A stretch of 50,430 nucleotides of DNA. It comes from Actinomadura harenae. Lineage in GTDB: Bacteria; Actinomycetota; Actinomycetes; Streptosporangiales; Streptosporangiaceae. The stretch covers positions 1 to 50,430 of the forward strand of contig NZ_RFFG01000058.1 in NCBI RefSeq assembly GCF_003696215.1, read 5' to 3'. Shown one piece after another: positions 24,547 to 32,154 of the stretch (position 1 is its first letter; every line of letters starts with the position of its first letter). The translations under genes were made by a program, and so were the position numbers. The notes under the pieces were generated by a model. It was not told the origin of the DNA. It saw only the letters and a program-made list of their open reading frames with translations, and did no database searches.

Positions 24547-25616
24547 CGGCGGCCTGCGAGGGCTGCGGGGCCGCGACCGAGTACGCGCCGGGGACGAACG
24601 TCCTGCGGTGCCCGTACTGCGGGACGGAGCGCCCGCTGCCCGCACCGGACCGTCCGGTGATGGAGCACTCCTTCGACGCGCTGGTCGGCGGGCCGCGCGC
24701 GCCCGCCCGGGACTTCGCGCGGCAGCGGTACGTGTGCCAGGGCTGCGGCGCCCGGCTCCAGGGGGACGCCGTGTCGCAGCGCTGCCAGTTCTGCACCGCG
24801 CCGCTCGTGGTGGACACCGGGACCGACCACCAGGTCGCGCCCGAGGCCGTCCTGCCGTTCGCGCTCGACCGGGGCGCCGCGCGCGAGGCGCTGCGCGGGT
24901 GGACGAGGTCCCGCTGGTTCGCGCCGACCCGCCTCAAGCAGGTCACCGAGGCGGAGACGATGGCGAGCACGTACCTGCCGCACTGGACGTTCGACGCGCG
25001 CACCGTCTCGCGGTACCGGGGCGAGCAGGGCACGCACTACTGGGAGACCGAGTACTACACCGAGACGGTGGACGGGAAGAGCGTGCGGCGCTCGCGGCAG
25101 GTCCAGAAGACGCGGTGGCGGCACGTCACCGGCACCGTCGCGCGCGACTTCGACGACGTCCTCGTCACCGGGACGCGTCGCGTGGACGACAGGACCCTCG
25201 GCAAGCTCGGCACGTGGCCGCTCGCGCAGGTGCGTCCCTACCAGGCCGGATACGTCGCCGGGCACGAGTCGCTCCGCTACGACGTCGAGCCCGAGGTCGG
25301 CCTCGAGCTGGCCAAGCAGCGGATGGCGGTGGTCATCGGCCACGACTGCCGCAACGACATCGGCGGGGACGAGCAGCGCGTCCACGCGGTCGAGACCAGG
25401 TACGGCGACGTGACGTACAAGCTGGTGCTGCTGCCCGTGTGGATGGGCTCGTACCTGTACGGCGGGAAACCCTGGAGCATCGTGGTCAACGGGGTCACGG
25501 GCGTGGTGTACGGGAGCCGTCCGTACAGCGCCGCCAAGATCTCCTCGCTGGTCCTGGCGGTGCTGCTGGTCGTCCTGGCCGTCTTCGCCGCCTACCGGCT
25601 CGGGTTCATCGCCTAG
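24543..25616 (+). CDS. Tail-anchored zinc-ribbon protein
   Basis: 357 residues. Two CxxC zinc-ribbon modules are visible: Cys5/Cys8 with Cys23/Cys26 (CEGCG, CPYCG), and a second pair (CQGCG, CQFC) near 61-84. The middle domain (STYLPHWTFDARTVSRYRGE, VTGTVARDFDDVLVTGT) is typical of TFIIB-like zinc-ribbon proteins found beside SPFH genes. A single helix at the very C-terminus (about 332-352) would anchor the protein with its bulk in the cytoplasm. Coupled to the SPFH gene by an ATGA overlap. Its stop shares a CTAG palindrome with the convergent gene. Confidence 0.9.
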   Translation: MTAACEGCGAATEYAPGTNVLRCPYCGTERPLPAPDRPVMEHSFDALVGGPRAPARDFARQRYVCQGCGARLQGDAVSQRCQFCTAPLVVDTGTDHQVAPEAVLPFALDRGAAREALRGWTRSRWFAPTRLKQVTEAETMASTYLPHWTFDARTVSRYRGEQGTHYWETEYYTETVDGKSVRRSRQVQKTRWRHVTGTVARDFDDVLVTGTRRVDDRTLGKLGTWPLAQVRPYQAGYVAGHESLRYDVEPEVGLELAKQRMAVVIGHDCRNDIGGDEQRVHAVETRYGDVTYKLVLLPVWMGSYLYGGKPWSIVVNGVTGVVYGSRPYSAAKISSLVLAVLLVVLAVFAAYRLGFIA

Positions 25617-26092
25617 GCACGGTCGCGGGCGCGGCCGCGGGCGCGGTCGTGGGCATGGTCGCGGGCGTGGCGGCGGGTGAGGCGGACGGCGAAGGCGGTC
25701 AGGACGGCGGCCAGCGGCAGCTCCAGGAAGGCGGCCATGGACACCGCCGCCGGGAGGTAGCCGGAGCGGGCCGTCATGATGTCGAACCAGGCGTCCGCGA
25801 CCATCAGCGTGGCCAGCGCCGACAGCGCCATGGGGGCGAGCGCGTCGCGGCGCCGGACGAGCCACGCGGCGGCGGCCATCACGACGATCTCGATGGCGTC
25901 GAAGCCGCACCACAGCACCGCCCAGTTCACGGTGCGGGGCTCGGACGGCGGGATCGAGAAGGCCATGCCGACCGTCCACACCAGCAGGACGGCGGTCCCG
26001 ATCGCGAGCGCCCCGGCGATCAGCCGCTCGGGGGACCGGCGGGGCATCCGGAAGCGCGGGCATCGCGGCCGAGGGATGTTGGTCGTCGTCAT
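25613..26092 (-). CDS. Four-helix membrane protein of unknown function with repeat-coded tail
   Basis: 159 residues from ATG 26092. Four hydrophobic helices are visible (RLIAGALAIGTAVLLVWTVG, then WAVLWCGFDAIEIVVMAAA, LAPMALSALATLMVADAWF, and FLELPLAAVLTAFAV). The start is basic (PRPRCPRFRMPRRSPERL). The C-terminal 20 residues are Arg/Ala/His/Asp repeats encoded by a 12-bp tandem repeat. Similar small proteins are annotated as hypothetical membrane proteins in actinomycetes. No catalytic motif. The stop codon is the reverse complement of the neighbouring gene's stop. Confidence 0.8.
   Translation of the reverse strand: MTTTNIPRPRCPRFRMPRRSPERLIAGALAIGTAVLLVWTVGMAFSIPPSEPRTVNWAVLWCGFDAIEIVVMAAAAWLVRRRDALAPMALSALATLMVADAWFDIMTARSGYLPAAVSMAAFLELPLAAVLTAFAVRLTRRHARDHAHDRARGRARDRA
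25617..25676. repeat. 12-bp tandem repeat, five units, encoding the tail of the membrane protein
   Basis: Units of consensus GCGCGGTCGCGG at 25617, 25629, 25641, 25653 and 25665, directly adjoining the stop codon. On the minus strand they encode the RHARDHAHDRARGRARDRA tail. Confidence 0.9.
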
Positions 26093-26169
26093 GGTCTCCA
26101 CCCTCGTGCGCGCGCGGAGGGGAGCGCCTCCCACGGGTGGACCGTCCGCCCGGCCAGTCGTACGAGCGC

Positions 26170-26191
26170 GAATCCTCCTCGCGGAGGATTC
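26170..26191 (-). terminator. Hairpin after the sulfotransferase operon
   Basis: Perfect 9-bp stem (GAATCCTCC at 26170-26178 with 26183-26191) and TCGC loop, located between the sulfotransferase stop (26218) and the membrane protein start (26092). It could end the upstream operon or act as an operator. Confidence 0.6.
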
Positions 26192-26217
26192 AAGCGGATG
26201 CCGAGCCGGACGCGGGG

Positions 26218-27345
26218 TCAGCCGAAGCGGGCGTCGACCTGCGACGGGGTGAGGCCGAAGTCGGCGAGCGTGTACCGGTGCGACGGACGGCCGCGTCCCT
26301 CGCTCGACTCGGCGTGCAGGCGCTTCATCGCGTCGCGCGCGCCGCCGGTGAGCGGCAGGCCGAAGTGCGTGTAGATCGCCTCGGCGGTCCCGAGCGGGTC
26401 GCGGACGAAGTCCTCGTACCGGACGTCGAAGAAGCGGCCCGGGTCGTGCCGCGCGCGTTCGGCCTGGAAGGCGTCCAGGCCGCGTCCCCACAGGTCGAGC
26501 TGGTCGCGTCCGATCACCTCGCCGCGGAACAGCTCGGACCAGCCGTCCGTGGCGTGCGCGGCGAGGCTGCACATGGACGCCATGGCCGTGCGCGGGTCGC
26601 GGTGCGTCTGGACGACCAGCGCGTCCGGGTACACGGCGAACAGGGCGTCCAGCGCGAACAGGTGGCTCGGGTTCTTCAGCACCCAGCGGCGTCCGGGGTC
26701 GTTGAGGCCGATCAGCTGGAGCAGGCGGCGGTGGCGGCGGTACGCGGGCGTCCAGTCCTGTCCGGCGAGCCACGCGGAGTAGGACGGCAGGTGCGCGAGG
26801 CACTCGAACGAGATCGACCGCATCGACTGGCGCAGGAGCTGCCAGCATTCCTCGACCATGTCCGCCGACATGTAGTGGACGCCCATGAACTCCGGATGCT
26901 CGACGTGGTGCCGCTCGTACGCGCCCTGGACGGCCTGGAAGACCGGATCGTCCGCCCAGGAGGCGCGCGGCGGACGCGGCCGCGGAACCTCGGTCAGCCA
27001 CAGTTCGAGGCCCTGGTGGGCGGGGTCGGCGGTGAGCAGCCGGTGCAGCGCGGTCGTCCCGGTGCGGGGGAGCCCGGTCACGAAGATCGGACGCTCGACC
27101 GCGACTTCCGCGTGCCCGGGGTGCCGCTTCCACGCCTCCTCCGCGAACAGGCGGGCGGTGAGCGCGCCGCGCAGGAACGCCCGCTGCGTCTTGCTGCCGA
27201 GGGGCGTCAGCCGCTCGTCCTCCCGGTAGGACGCGAGGAGCGCTTCGAGACCGTCGGTGTAGTCGTCCTCACCGAAATCGGTCAGGCCGGTCGCGCGGGT
27301 GGCGGACGCGTGCAGATCCTCGACCGTGCCGACGGTCGTCCTCAT
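26218..27345 (-). CDS. Sulfotransferase family protein
   Basis: 375 residues. The PAPS 5'-phosphosulfate-binding loop is FVTGLPRTGTTALH (88-101), and the 3'-phosphate region is in VVQTHRDPRTAMASM. KNPSHLFALDAL and FFDVRYEDFVRDPLGTAEAI complete the usual bacterial sulfotransferase_3 pattern. Such proteins are widespread in mycobacteria and actinomadurae near lipid or steroid genes, and the acceptor is unknown. The ATG (27345) lies in the last of four 17-bp repeats that each carry a ribosome-site-like GAGGAGAT or GAAGAGAA. Third gene of the DUF1214-SDR operon. Confidence 0.93.
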   Translation of the reverse strand: MRTTVGTVEDLHASATRATGLTDFGEDDYTDGLEALLASYREDERLTPLGSKTQRAFLRGALTARLFAEEAWKRHPGHAEVAVERPIFVTGLPRTGTTALHRLLTADPAHQGLELWLTEVPRPRPPRASWADDPVFQAVQGAYERHHVEHPEFMGVHYMSADMVEECWQLLRQSMRSISFECLAHLPSYSAWLAGQDWTPAYRRHRRLLQLIGLNDPGRRWVLKNPSHLFALDALFAVYPDALVVQTHRDPRTAMASMCSLAAHATDGWSELFRGEVIGRDQLDLWGRGLDAFQAERARHDPGRFFDVRYEDFVRDPLGTAEAIYTHFGLPLTGGARDAMKRLHAESSEGRGRPSHRYTLADFGLTPSQVDARFG

Positions 27346-27411
27346 GGCGATCTCCTCAGCATGGCGTTCTCTTCAGCGTGGCGTTCTCTTCAGAGCGGCG
27401 ATCTCCTCAGT
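27344..27411. repeat. 17-bp tandem repeat of a stop/ribosome-site/start junction
   Basis: Four exact-length units (27344, 27361, 27378 and 27395). Minus-strand consensus is CTGAGGAGATCGCCATG; the two middle units have GAAGAGAACG. The unit nearest the SDR gene contains its TGA stop. The last provides the ribosome site and ATG of the sulfotransferase, and the third makes a six-codon mini-frame ending in ATGA at that start. Confidence 0.95.
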
Positions 27412-28183
27412 GGTGGAACTCGCCGCCGTTGACGTCCAGGCACTGTCCCGTGATCGCGCGCGCGTACGAGGACAGCAGGAACACGGCCGCGTCGGCGATC
27501 TCGTCGGGTTCGGGGAGCTTCCGCAGGTCGATGGTCGCGGCGGTCTCGTCGTAGACCTGCCGGGACGTCGTCCCGCGCTCGGTCGCGAGCAGGTCGAAGT
27601 ACCACTTCAGGTTGTCGGCCCAGATCCAGCCGGGCGCGATCGTGTTCACCCGGACGCCGCGCGGCCCGAGCTCGGTCGACAGGCCCTGGGCGAGCGCGAG
27701 CAGCGCGGACTTGGCCATCTTGTACGGCCCGAAGGTCGCCTTCGAGTGCCGCAGGACGGCCGAGTTCACCATCACGACCGACCCCTTCGACGCGACGAGC
27801 GCCGGGACGAAACGCCTGGTCAGGGACAGTGCGGCGAGCACGTTCGTCTCGAACCCGCGCCGGACGGACGCGACGTCGACGTCCAGCAGGTCCTGGAGCG
27901 GCGGGATCGCGAACGCGTTGTTGACCAGGCCGTCGACGTGGCCGTGCGCCGCGAGCGTCTCGCGGACCAGGCGCTCGCACGACGCCTCGTCGCGGATGTC
28001 GGTGCGGACCACGGTCGCGCGCCGGCCGAGCGCCCGGACCTCCTTGGCGACCTCGTTCAGCCGCGGCTCGGTGCGGGCGGCGAGGACGACGTCCGCGCCC
28101 GCCTTCGCGCACTGGAGCGCCAGCCCGCGCCCGAGGCCGGGGCCGACCCCGGAGATGACGATCACACGTCCGTCCAGCATCAT
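27407..28183 (-). CDS. Short-chain dehydrogenase/reductase (SDR)
   Basis: 258 residues. NAD(P)-binding Gly motif is SGVGPGLGRG (11-20), with VNNAF near 87-91 and the catalytic Ser141, Tyr154 and Lys158 (GPYKMAK). The C-terminal DVNGGEFHH fits classical SDRs (FabG-like). Start at 28183 overlaps the DUF1214 stop as TGATG, so it is translationally coupled. Its stop is in a 17-bp repeat before the sulfotransferase. Substrate unknown; the set suggests modification of a lipid, steroid or alcohol. Confidence 0.93.
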   Translation of the reverse strand: MMLDGRVIVISGVGPGLGRGLALQCAKAGADVVLAARTEPRLNEVAKEVRALGRRATVVRTDIRDEASCERLVRETLAAHGHVDGLVNNAFAIPPLQDLLDVDVASVRRGFETNVLAALSLTRRFVPALVASKGSVVMVNSAVLRHSKATFGPYKMAKSALLALAQGLSTELGPRGVRVNTIAPGWIWADNLKWYFDLLATERGTTSRQVYDETAATIDLRKLPEPDEIADAAVFLLSSYARAITGQCLDVNGGEFHH

Positions 28184-29418
28184 CAGCCCAGCATCCTTCG
28201 CGCGGTCGAGGTCTGGCGGGCGGCGACGCGCTCCGCCCACTGGGAACGGGTGACGCGCTGCCGGTCGTGGAACGGCAGGCGCGCCGGGAGGTCGGCGAAC
28301 CGGACGACCTCGGCGCGCGGCCCGTCGGCGGCGGTGAGCGCGCGCGTGAGCCGCTGCCAGCGGATCTGGAGGAAGCCGCGGTCGTGCCCGGTGAGCTCGA
28401 TCCAGTTCGCGAGGCCGGGGTCGCGTTGGGCGACGACCATGCGGATCATGCCGTCCGGGTCCGGGACGGCCTGGTCGGCGGTGAGGCTCGTCTGGTGGTT
28501 GACGTAGTCGAGCGAGACGTACCAGAGGCTGCCGAGCTGGAAGCCCTGGTAGGGCGCGTCCGAGCGCGGGACGGTCACGACGAGCGCCTCGTCCGGTCCG
28601 AGGTCGAAGTGCCCGGCGGACGAGTACTGCGTGGTGAGGCCGCCGGGTGTGAGGCGCGGCTCGGTCATCGTGTTCACCGGCAGCCTCAGGTAGTGCCACT
28701 CGGGGAACGCGAGGAACGTCCGGATCCGCGAGACCAGCATCTTCCCGGCGACGTCGAAGCGTTTGGCCTCGCGGCGCGCGGTCGGCGGGTCCGGGGCGGC
28801 GCCGAGGCGGTCGGCGCGGTGGATCCGGATCTCGCCGGGACGCTCGTCCGCCCAGTCGGAGAACACCTCGCGGACGAGCAGCATCGCCGCGCCCTCGCCG
28901 AGCGTGACGTAGTTCGGGTCGCCTTTGCGGCGCGGGTCCTCCGGGCCGAAACGCAGCTCGTAGGTGCCGTCCGGGGCGATGTCGAACGCGCGGTCGTCGA
29001 ACGCGTTGAGGCTGTCGGGGGACGAGGACGGCGTGTAGTCGCCGTTCAGGACCTGGAAGCTCAGGTCGGCGGTGGTGCCGCGGCGTCCGGTGACGACGTA
29101 CTCGGCGTCGTCGCGCAGGTAGGCGTTGAAGTAGAGCGTGTCGGGGTTGTCGAGGCCGAGCTTGGAGTGCGGGCCGGTCGAGCGCGCGAAGAACGGGAAG
29201 TCGCGGTCGTACGCCCAGGCCATGTGCAGCGACGCCCGGACGCTCCCGGCGAGGTACTCCAGCCCCTCGGCGAGGTCGAGCTCCGACCGGACGTGCGCCG
29301 CCGACCGGATGATCCGCTCCGCCTCCGCGACCGCCCGCGCGAACCCCTCGGTCGCCGCCCCCGGACCTTCATCGGCGTCCGTGCCGGGGTCCGTGCCCGA
29401 GCCGGGTGCTGGCGCCAT
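28183..29418 (-). CDS. DUF1214 domain-containing protein
   Basis: 411 residues. ATG at 29418 follows GGAGG at 7 bases; an upstream frame to 29496 is not supported. The protein has an N-terminal helical region (ARAVAEAERIIRSAAHVRSE) and a beta-rich part with GLDNPDTLYFNAYLRDD. The C-terminal region carries LGSLWYVSLDYVNHQTSL and GMIRMVVAQRDPGLANWIEL. These last two, with RDPG and NW, match the DUF1214 family found beside SDR and sulfotransferase genes in actinomycetes. No catalytic mechanism is known for the family. First gene of the operon, with palindromes just upstream. Confidence 0.88.
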   Translation of the reverse strand: MAPAPGSGTDPGTDADEGPGAATEGFARAVAEAERIIRSAAHVRSELDLAEGLEYLAGSVRASLHMAWAYDRDFPFFARSTGPHSKLGLDNPDTLYFNAYLRDDAEYVVTGRRGTTADLSFQVLNGDYTPSSSPDSLNAFDDRAFDIAPDGTYELRFGPEDPRRKGDPNYVTLGEGAAMLLVREVFSDWADERPGEIRIHRADRLGAAPDPPTARREAKRFDVAGKMLVSRIRTFLAFPEWHYLRLPVNTMTEPRLTPGGLTTQYSSAGHFDLGPDEALVVTVPRSDAPYQGFQLGSLWYVSLDYVNHQTSLTADQAVPDPDGMIRMVVAQRDPGLANWIELTGHDRGFLQIRWQRLTRALTAADGPRAEVVRFADLPARLPFHDRQRVTRSQWAERVAARQTSTARRMLG

Positions 29419-29441
29419 CAGGGACCTCCGGAGCGCTCGGT

Positions 29442-29482
29442 CAAGCGTTAGCTTGGTTCCGCGCCGAGAGTAGAACCGGTTC
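29442..29482. promoter_or_regulatory. Candidate operators between DUF1214 and the histidine kinase
   Basis: Two palindromes lie in the 152-bp divergent gap: CAAGCGTTAGCTTG (29442-29455, perfect 5-bp arms) just upstream of the DUF1214 start, and the perfect 10-bp GAACCGGTTC (29473-29482). Either could bind a regulator; no binding protein is identified. Confidence 0.45.
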
Positions 29483-29570
29483 GCGTGCCGGGTCAACGCC
29501 CGACCCGTTCGTCCCCTTCGCGGCGAACGCCGGTTTCCACCCGGTACGTGGGCGACTCTAGGGTGGGTCC

Positions 29571-30707
29571 ATGGTGGTCAGGTGGCCTCGCGGCCGGACG
29601 GCGGACGTCGCGATCGCCGTCGCCGTCCTGGCCGCCGTCACGGCGGGCAGCGCCCAGTCCCTCTACGCGCCCCGCACCGAACCCTGGTCGGTCACCGCCG
29701 TCGGCTGGGCGCTCATCCTCGCCGTGTGCGGCGCGCTCGCGCTCCGGCGCGTCCATCCGGTCGCCGTCGCCCTGTTCACGCTGGTCACCACGGTCGTCTA
29801 CTACGTGATGAGCACCTACGACGGCCCGCTGCTCATCGCGTTCATCCTCGCGCTGTACACGGTCGCCGAGGCCGGACGCCCGCGCGTCGCGGCCGCGATC
29901 GGCGTGCTCGCCATCGCCCTCGTCGGCGCCGGGACGGCCGCGGGCAACGGCTCGATCAACGGCATCGGGCTGTTCATGCTCGCGGGCTGGCTGGCCGCCG
30001 TCGTCCTGCTCGGAGGGCTGCGCTTCACCGCCGCCGCGCACGCGCGCGAGGCCGAGCAGCGCGCCGCGACCGAGGAACGCCTGCGCATCGCCCGCGAACT
30101 CCACGACGTCGTCGGCCACCACCTCTCGCTCATCAGCGTCCAGTCGGCGGCCGCGCTGCGCCGCTACACCAAGGACCGGCGGCGCGGCGAGGAGACGGCC
30201 GAGGAGTCGCTGGCCGCCATCCGCGCGACCGGCACCGAGGCCATGCGCGAACTGCGCGCGATGCTCGGCGTCCTCCGGCAGGACGGCGAGGACGCGCCCA
30301 CCGCCCCCGCCCGGGTCCTCGACCGCGTCGGCGAGCTCGCCGACCGCGCCCGCTCCGCCGGGCTCGACGTGCGCGCGGACGTGTCCGGCCCGGGACGCCC
30401 GCCGGCCGAGGTCGAGCTGGCCGCGTTCCGGATCGTCCAGGAGGCGCTCACCAACGTCGTCAAGCACGCCCGCGCCTCCACGGCCGACGTTCGCGTCGAC
30501 CGCGCCCCGGGCGCCGTCACGATCGAGGTCACCGACGACGGCCACGGCCACGCGACCGCGGGGACGCCGGACGGCGCGTCCGGCAGCGGGATCGGCGGCA
30601 TGCGCGAACGCGCCCGCGCGCTCGGCGGCGAGCTCGAGGCGGGCCCCGGCCCGGACGGCGGGTTCCGCGTGCGCGCCCGCCTGCCCCACGAGAAGAGGAC
30701 GGCATGA
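29571..30707 (+). CDS. NarL-type sensor histidine kinase
   Basis: 378 residues. Four to six N-terminal helices (about 12-150) form a membrane sensor with little extracellular part. The HisKA_3 dimerisation helix carries His178 in RELHDVVGHHLSL. The ATPase domain shows NVVKHARAS (N box), EVTDDGHGHA (G1 type) and GIGGMRERA (G2), ending in GGFRVRARLP. It should autophosphorylate and pass phosphate to the response regulator whose gene overlaps its stop (ATGA). The signal is unknown. Family resemblance is to DesK-like actinomycete kinases. Confidence 0.95.
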   Translation: MVVRWPRGRTADVAIAVAVLAAVTAGSAQSLYAPRTEPWSVTAVGWALILAVCGALALRRVHPVAVALFTLVTTVVYYVMSTYDGPLLIAFILALYTVAEAGRPRVAAAIGVLAIALVGAGTAAGNGSINGIGLFMLAGWLAAVVLLGGLRFTAAAHAREAEQRAATEERLRIARELHDVVGHHLSLISVQSAAALRRYTKDRRRGEETAEESLAAIRATGTEAMRELRAMLGVLRQDGEDAPTAPARVLDRVGELADRARSAGLDVRADVSGPGRPPAEVELAAFRIVQEALTNVVKHARASTADVRVDRAPGAVTIEVTDDGHGHATAGTPDGASGSGIGGMRERARALGGELEAGPGPDGGFRVRARLPHEKRTA

Positions 30708-31372
30708 TCAAGGTTCTGCTGGCCGACGACCAGCGGCTGGTCCGCGCGGGGTTCCGCTCGATCCTGTCCGACGAGGACGACATCGAGGTCGTCGGCGAGG
30801 CGGGGGACGGCGCGCAGGCGGTCGAGCGGGTCCGCGAGCTGCGCCCCGACGTCGTCCTGATGGACATCCGCATGCCCGGCACCGACGGCCTGGAGGCGGC
30901 CCGGACGATCACCGGCGACCCGCGCCTGCCCGGCGTCCGCGTGGTCATCCTGACCACCTTCGACCTGGACGAGTACGTCTACGGCGCGCTGCGCGCCGGG
31001 GCGAGCGGCTTCCTGCTGAAGGACACCGAGCCGGAGGAGCTGATCCAGGCCGTCCGGGTCGTGCACCGCGGCGACGCGCTCATCACCCCGCGGATCACGC
31101 GGCGCCTGATCGGCGAGTTCGCCGGACGCGTCCGCGCGCCCGACCCGGGACCGCGGATGGGCGCGCTCACCGACCGCGAGCGCGAGGTGCTGCGGCTGGC
31201 CGCCGCGGGGCTGAGCAACGACGAGATCGCCGCCCACCTCGTCCTGAGCCCGACCACGGCCAAGACGCACATCAGCCGCATCATGACGAAGCTCGCCGCG
31301 CGCGACCGCGCCCAGCTGGTCGTCCTGGCCTACGAGTCCGGCCTGGTCAGCCCCGGCTGGCTCAACGACTGA
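30704..31372 (+). CDS. NarL/FixJ-family response regulator
   Basis: 222 residues. Receiver domain with Asp8, Asp9 and phosphoacceptor Asp54 (VVLMDIRMPG), Thr and Lys in the usual places (VVILTTFD, FLLKD). The LuxR-type HTH at about 152-215 has ALTDREREVLRLAAAGLSND and TAKTHISRIMTKL. Coupled by ATGA to the histidine kinase; together they form a complete two-component pair. Targets are not apparent; the neighbouring TetR gene is on the opposite strand. Confidence 0.96.
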   Translation: MIKVLLADDQRLVRAGFRSILSDEDDIEVVGEAGDGAQAVERVRELRPDVVLMDIRMPGTDGLEAARTITGDPRLPGVRVVILTTFDLDEYVYGALRAGASGFLLKDTEPEELIQAVRVVHRGDALITPRITRRLIGEFAGRVRAPDPGPRMGALTDREREVLRLAAAGLSNDEIAAHLVLSPTTAKTHISRIMTKLAARDRAQLVVLAYESGLVSPGWLND

Positions 31373-31387
31373 ACCGCGCGCGCCGGG

Positions 31388-32080
31388 TCACTCGCCGGAG
31401 AACATGCCCCGGTCCCACAGGCGGCGGATGTGCTCGGTCAGCGGCGGGCCGAGGGCGCGCAGCGCGTCCGCGTCGCCCGCCGCGACGTGCGGCGTGACCA
31501 TCGCGCTGGTCGCGGCGACGATCATCTGGCAGGTGTAGCGGCCCGCGTCGTCGTCCGCGCCGATGAGGCCGGCGAACACCCCGGCCAGGTCGCCCTGGAG
31601 GGCCGTCCGCCGCTGGACGGCCTCGGCCCCCGCCGCGTACACCTCGACGAGGAACAGCCGCGCGTACGGCATCTCCTGGGCGAGGACGTCCAGGTACGCG
31701 GTGAGCGCGTGCTCGACCGCGGCCAGCGGATCCGAGGGGACACCGCCGCCCCCCTCGGCCACTTCCGCGTCCCGGCCCGGTTCGAGGGCCTTCAGGACGT
31801 GCGCCACCAGGATCTCGCCCGCGCGCTCGAACGCCCCCATGAAGCAGTCGAGCTTGGAGTCGAACAGCCGGTAGAAGCTCTGCCGGGACACGACCGCGCG
31901 CCTGAGCACGTCCTCCACGGACGTCCGGACGTAGCCGCGCTCGGCCATCGCCTCGGCCATCGCCGCGTACAGCCGGTCGCGGTGGATGCGCTCGACCACC
32001 TCCGGCGCGAGCGCGTGCCGTCCCCGGGGCAGGCGGCGCGGCGCGGGGCGGGCCGCGCGTTCCTCGGCTGACTGGGGCAT
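31388..32080 (-). CDS. TetR-family transcriptional regulator
   Basis: 230 residues. The N-terminal HTH is plain: YAAMAEAMAERGYVRTSVED, then VLRRAVVSRQSFYRLFDSKLD, followed by an all-helical ligand-binding domain with a C-terminal IRRLWDRGMF. The ATG at 32080 has GAGGAG directly against it, so GTG at 32098 may be the real start (six extra residues). The gene lies convergent to the response regulator and downstream of the SigJ-like sigma gene on the same strand, with 74 bp between. Ligand unknown. Confidence 0.9.
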   Translation of the reverse strand: MPQSAEERAARPAPRRLPRGRHALAPEVVERIHRDRLYAAMAEAMAERGYVRTSVEDVLRRAVVSRQSFYRLFDSKLDCFMGAFERAGEILVAHVLKALEPGRDAEVAEGGGGVPSDPLAAVEHALTAYLDVLAQEMPYARLFLVEVYAAGAEAVQRRTALQGDLAGVFAGLIGADDDAGRYTCQMIVAATSAMVTPHVAAGDADALRALGPPLTEHIRRLWDRGMFSGE

Positions 32081-32154
32081 CTCCTCACGATAAGGCACCA
32101 CTGACCCAGGTCCGAGCACCCCCGCGGCCCCGCACCGGGCCGTGGGGAGCGCGC

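Noticed and set aside
20440..24645. Very long open frame (about 1400 codons) on the minus strand
   Set aside because: It is antisense to fdxA, dapC, the acyl-CoA dehydrogenase and the SPFH gene, which are all unambiguous. The translation is Arg/Gly/Val-rich with no domain; it is a product of GC-rich third positions.
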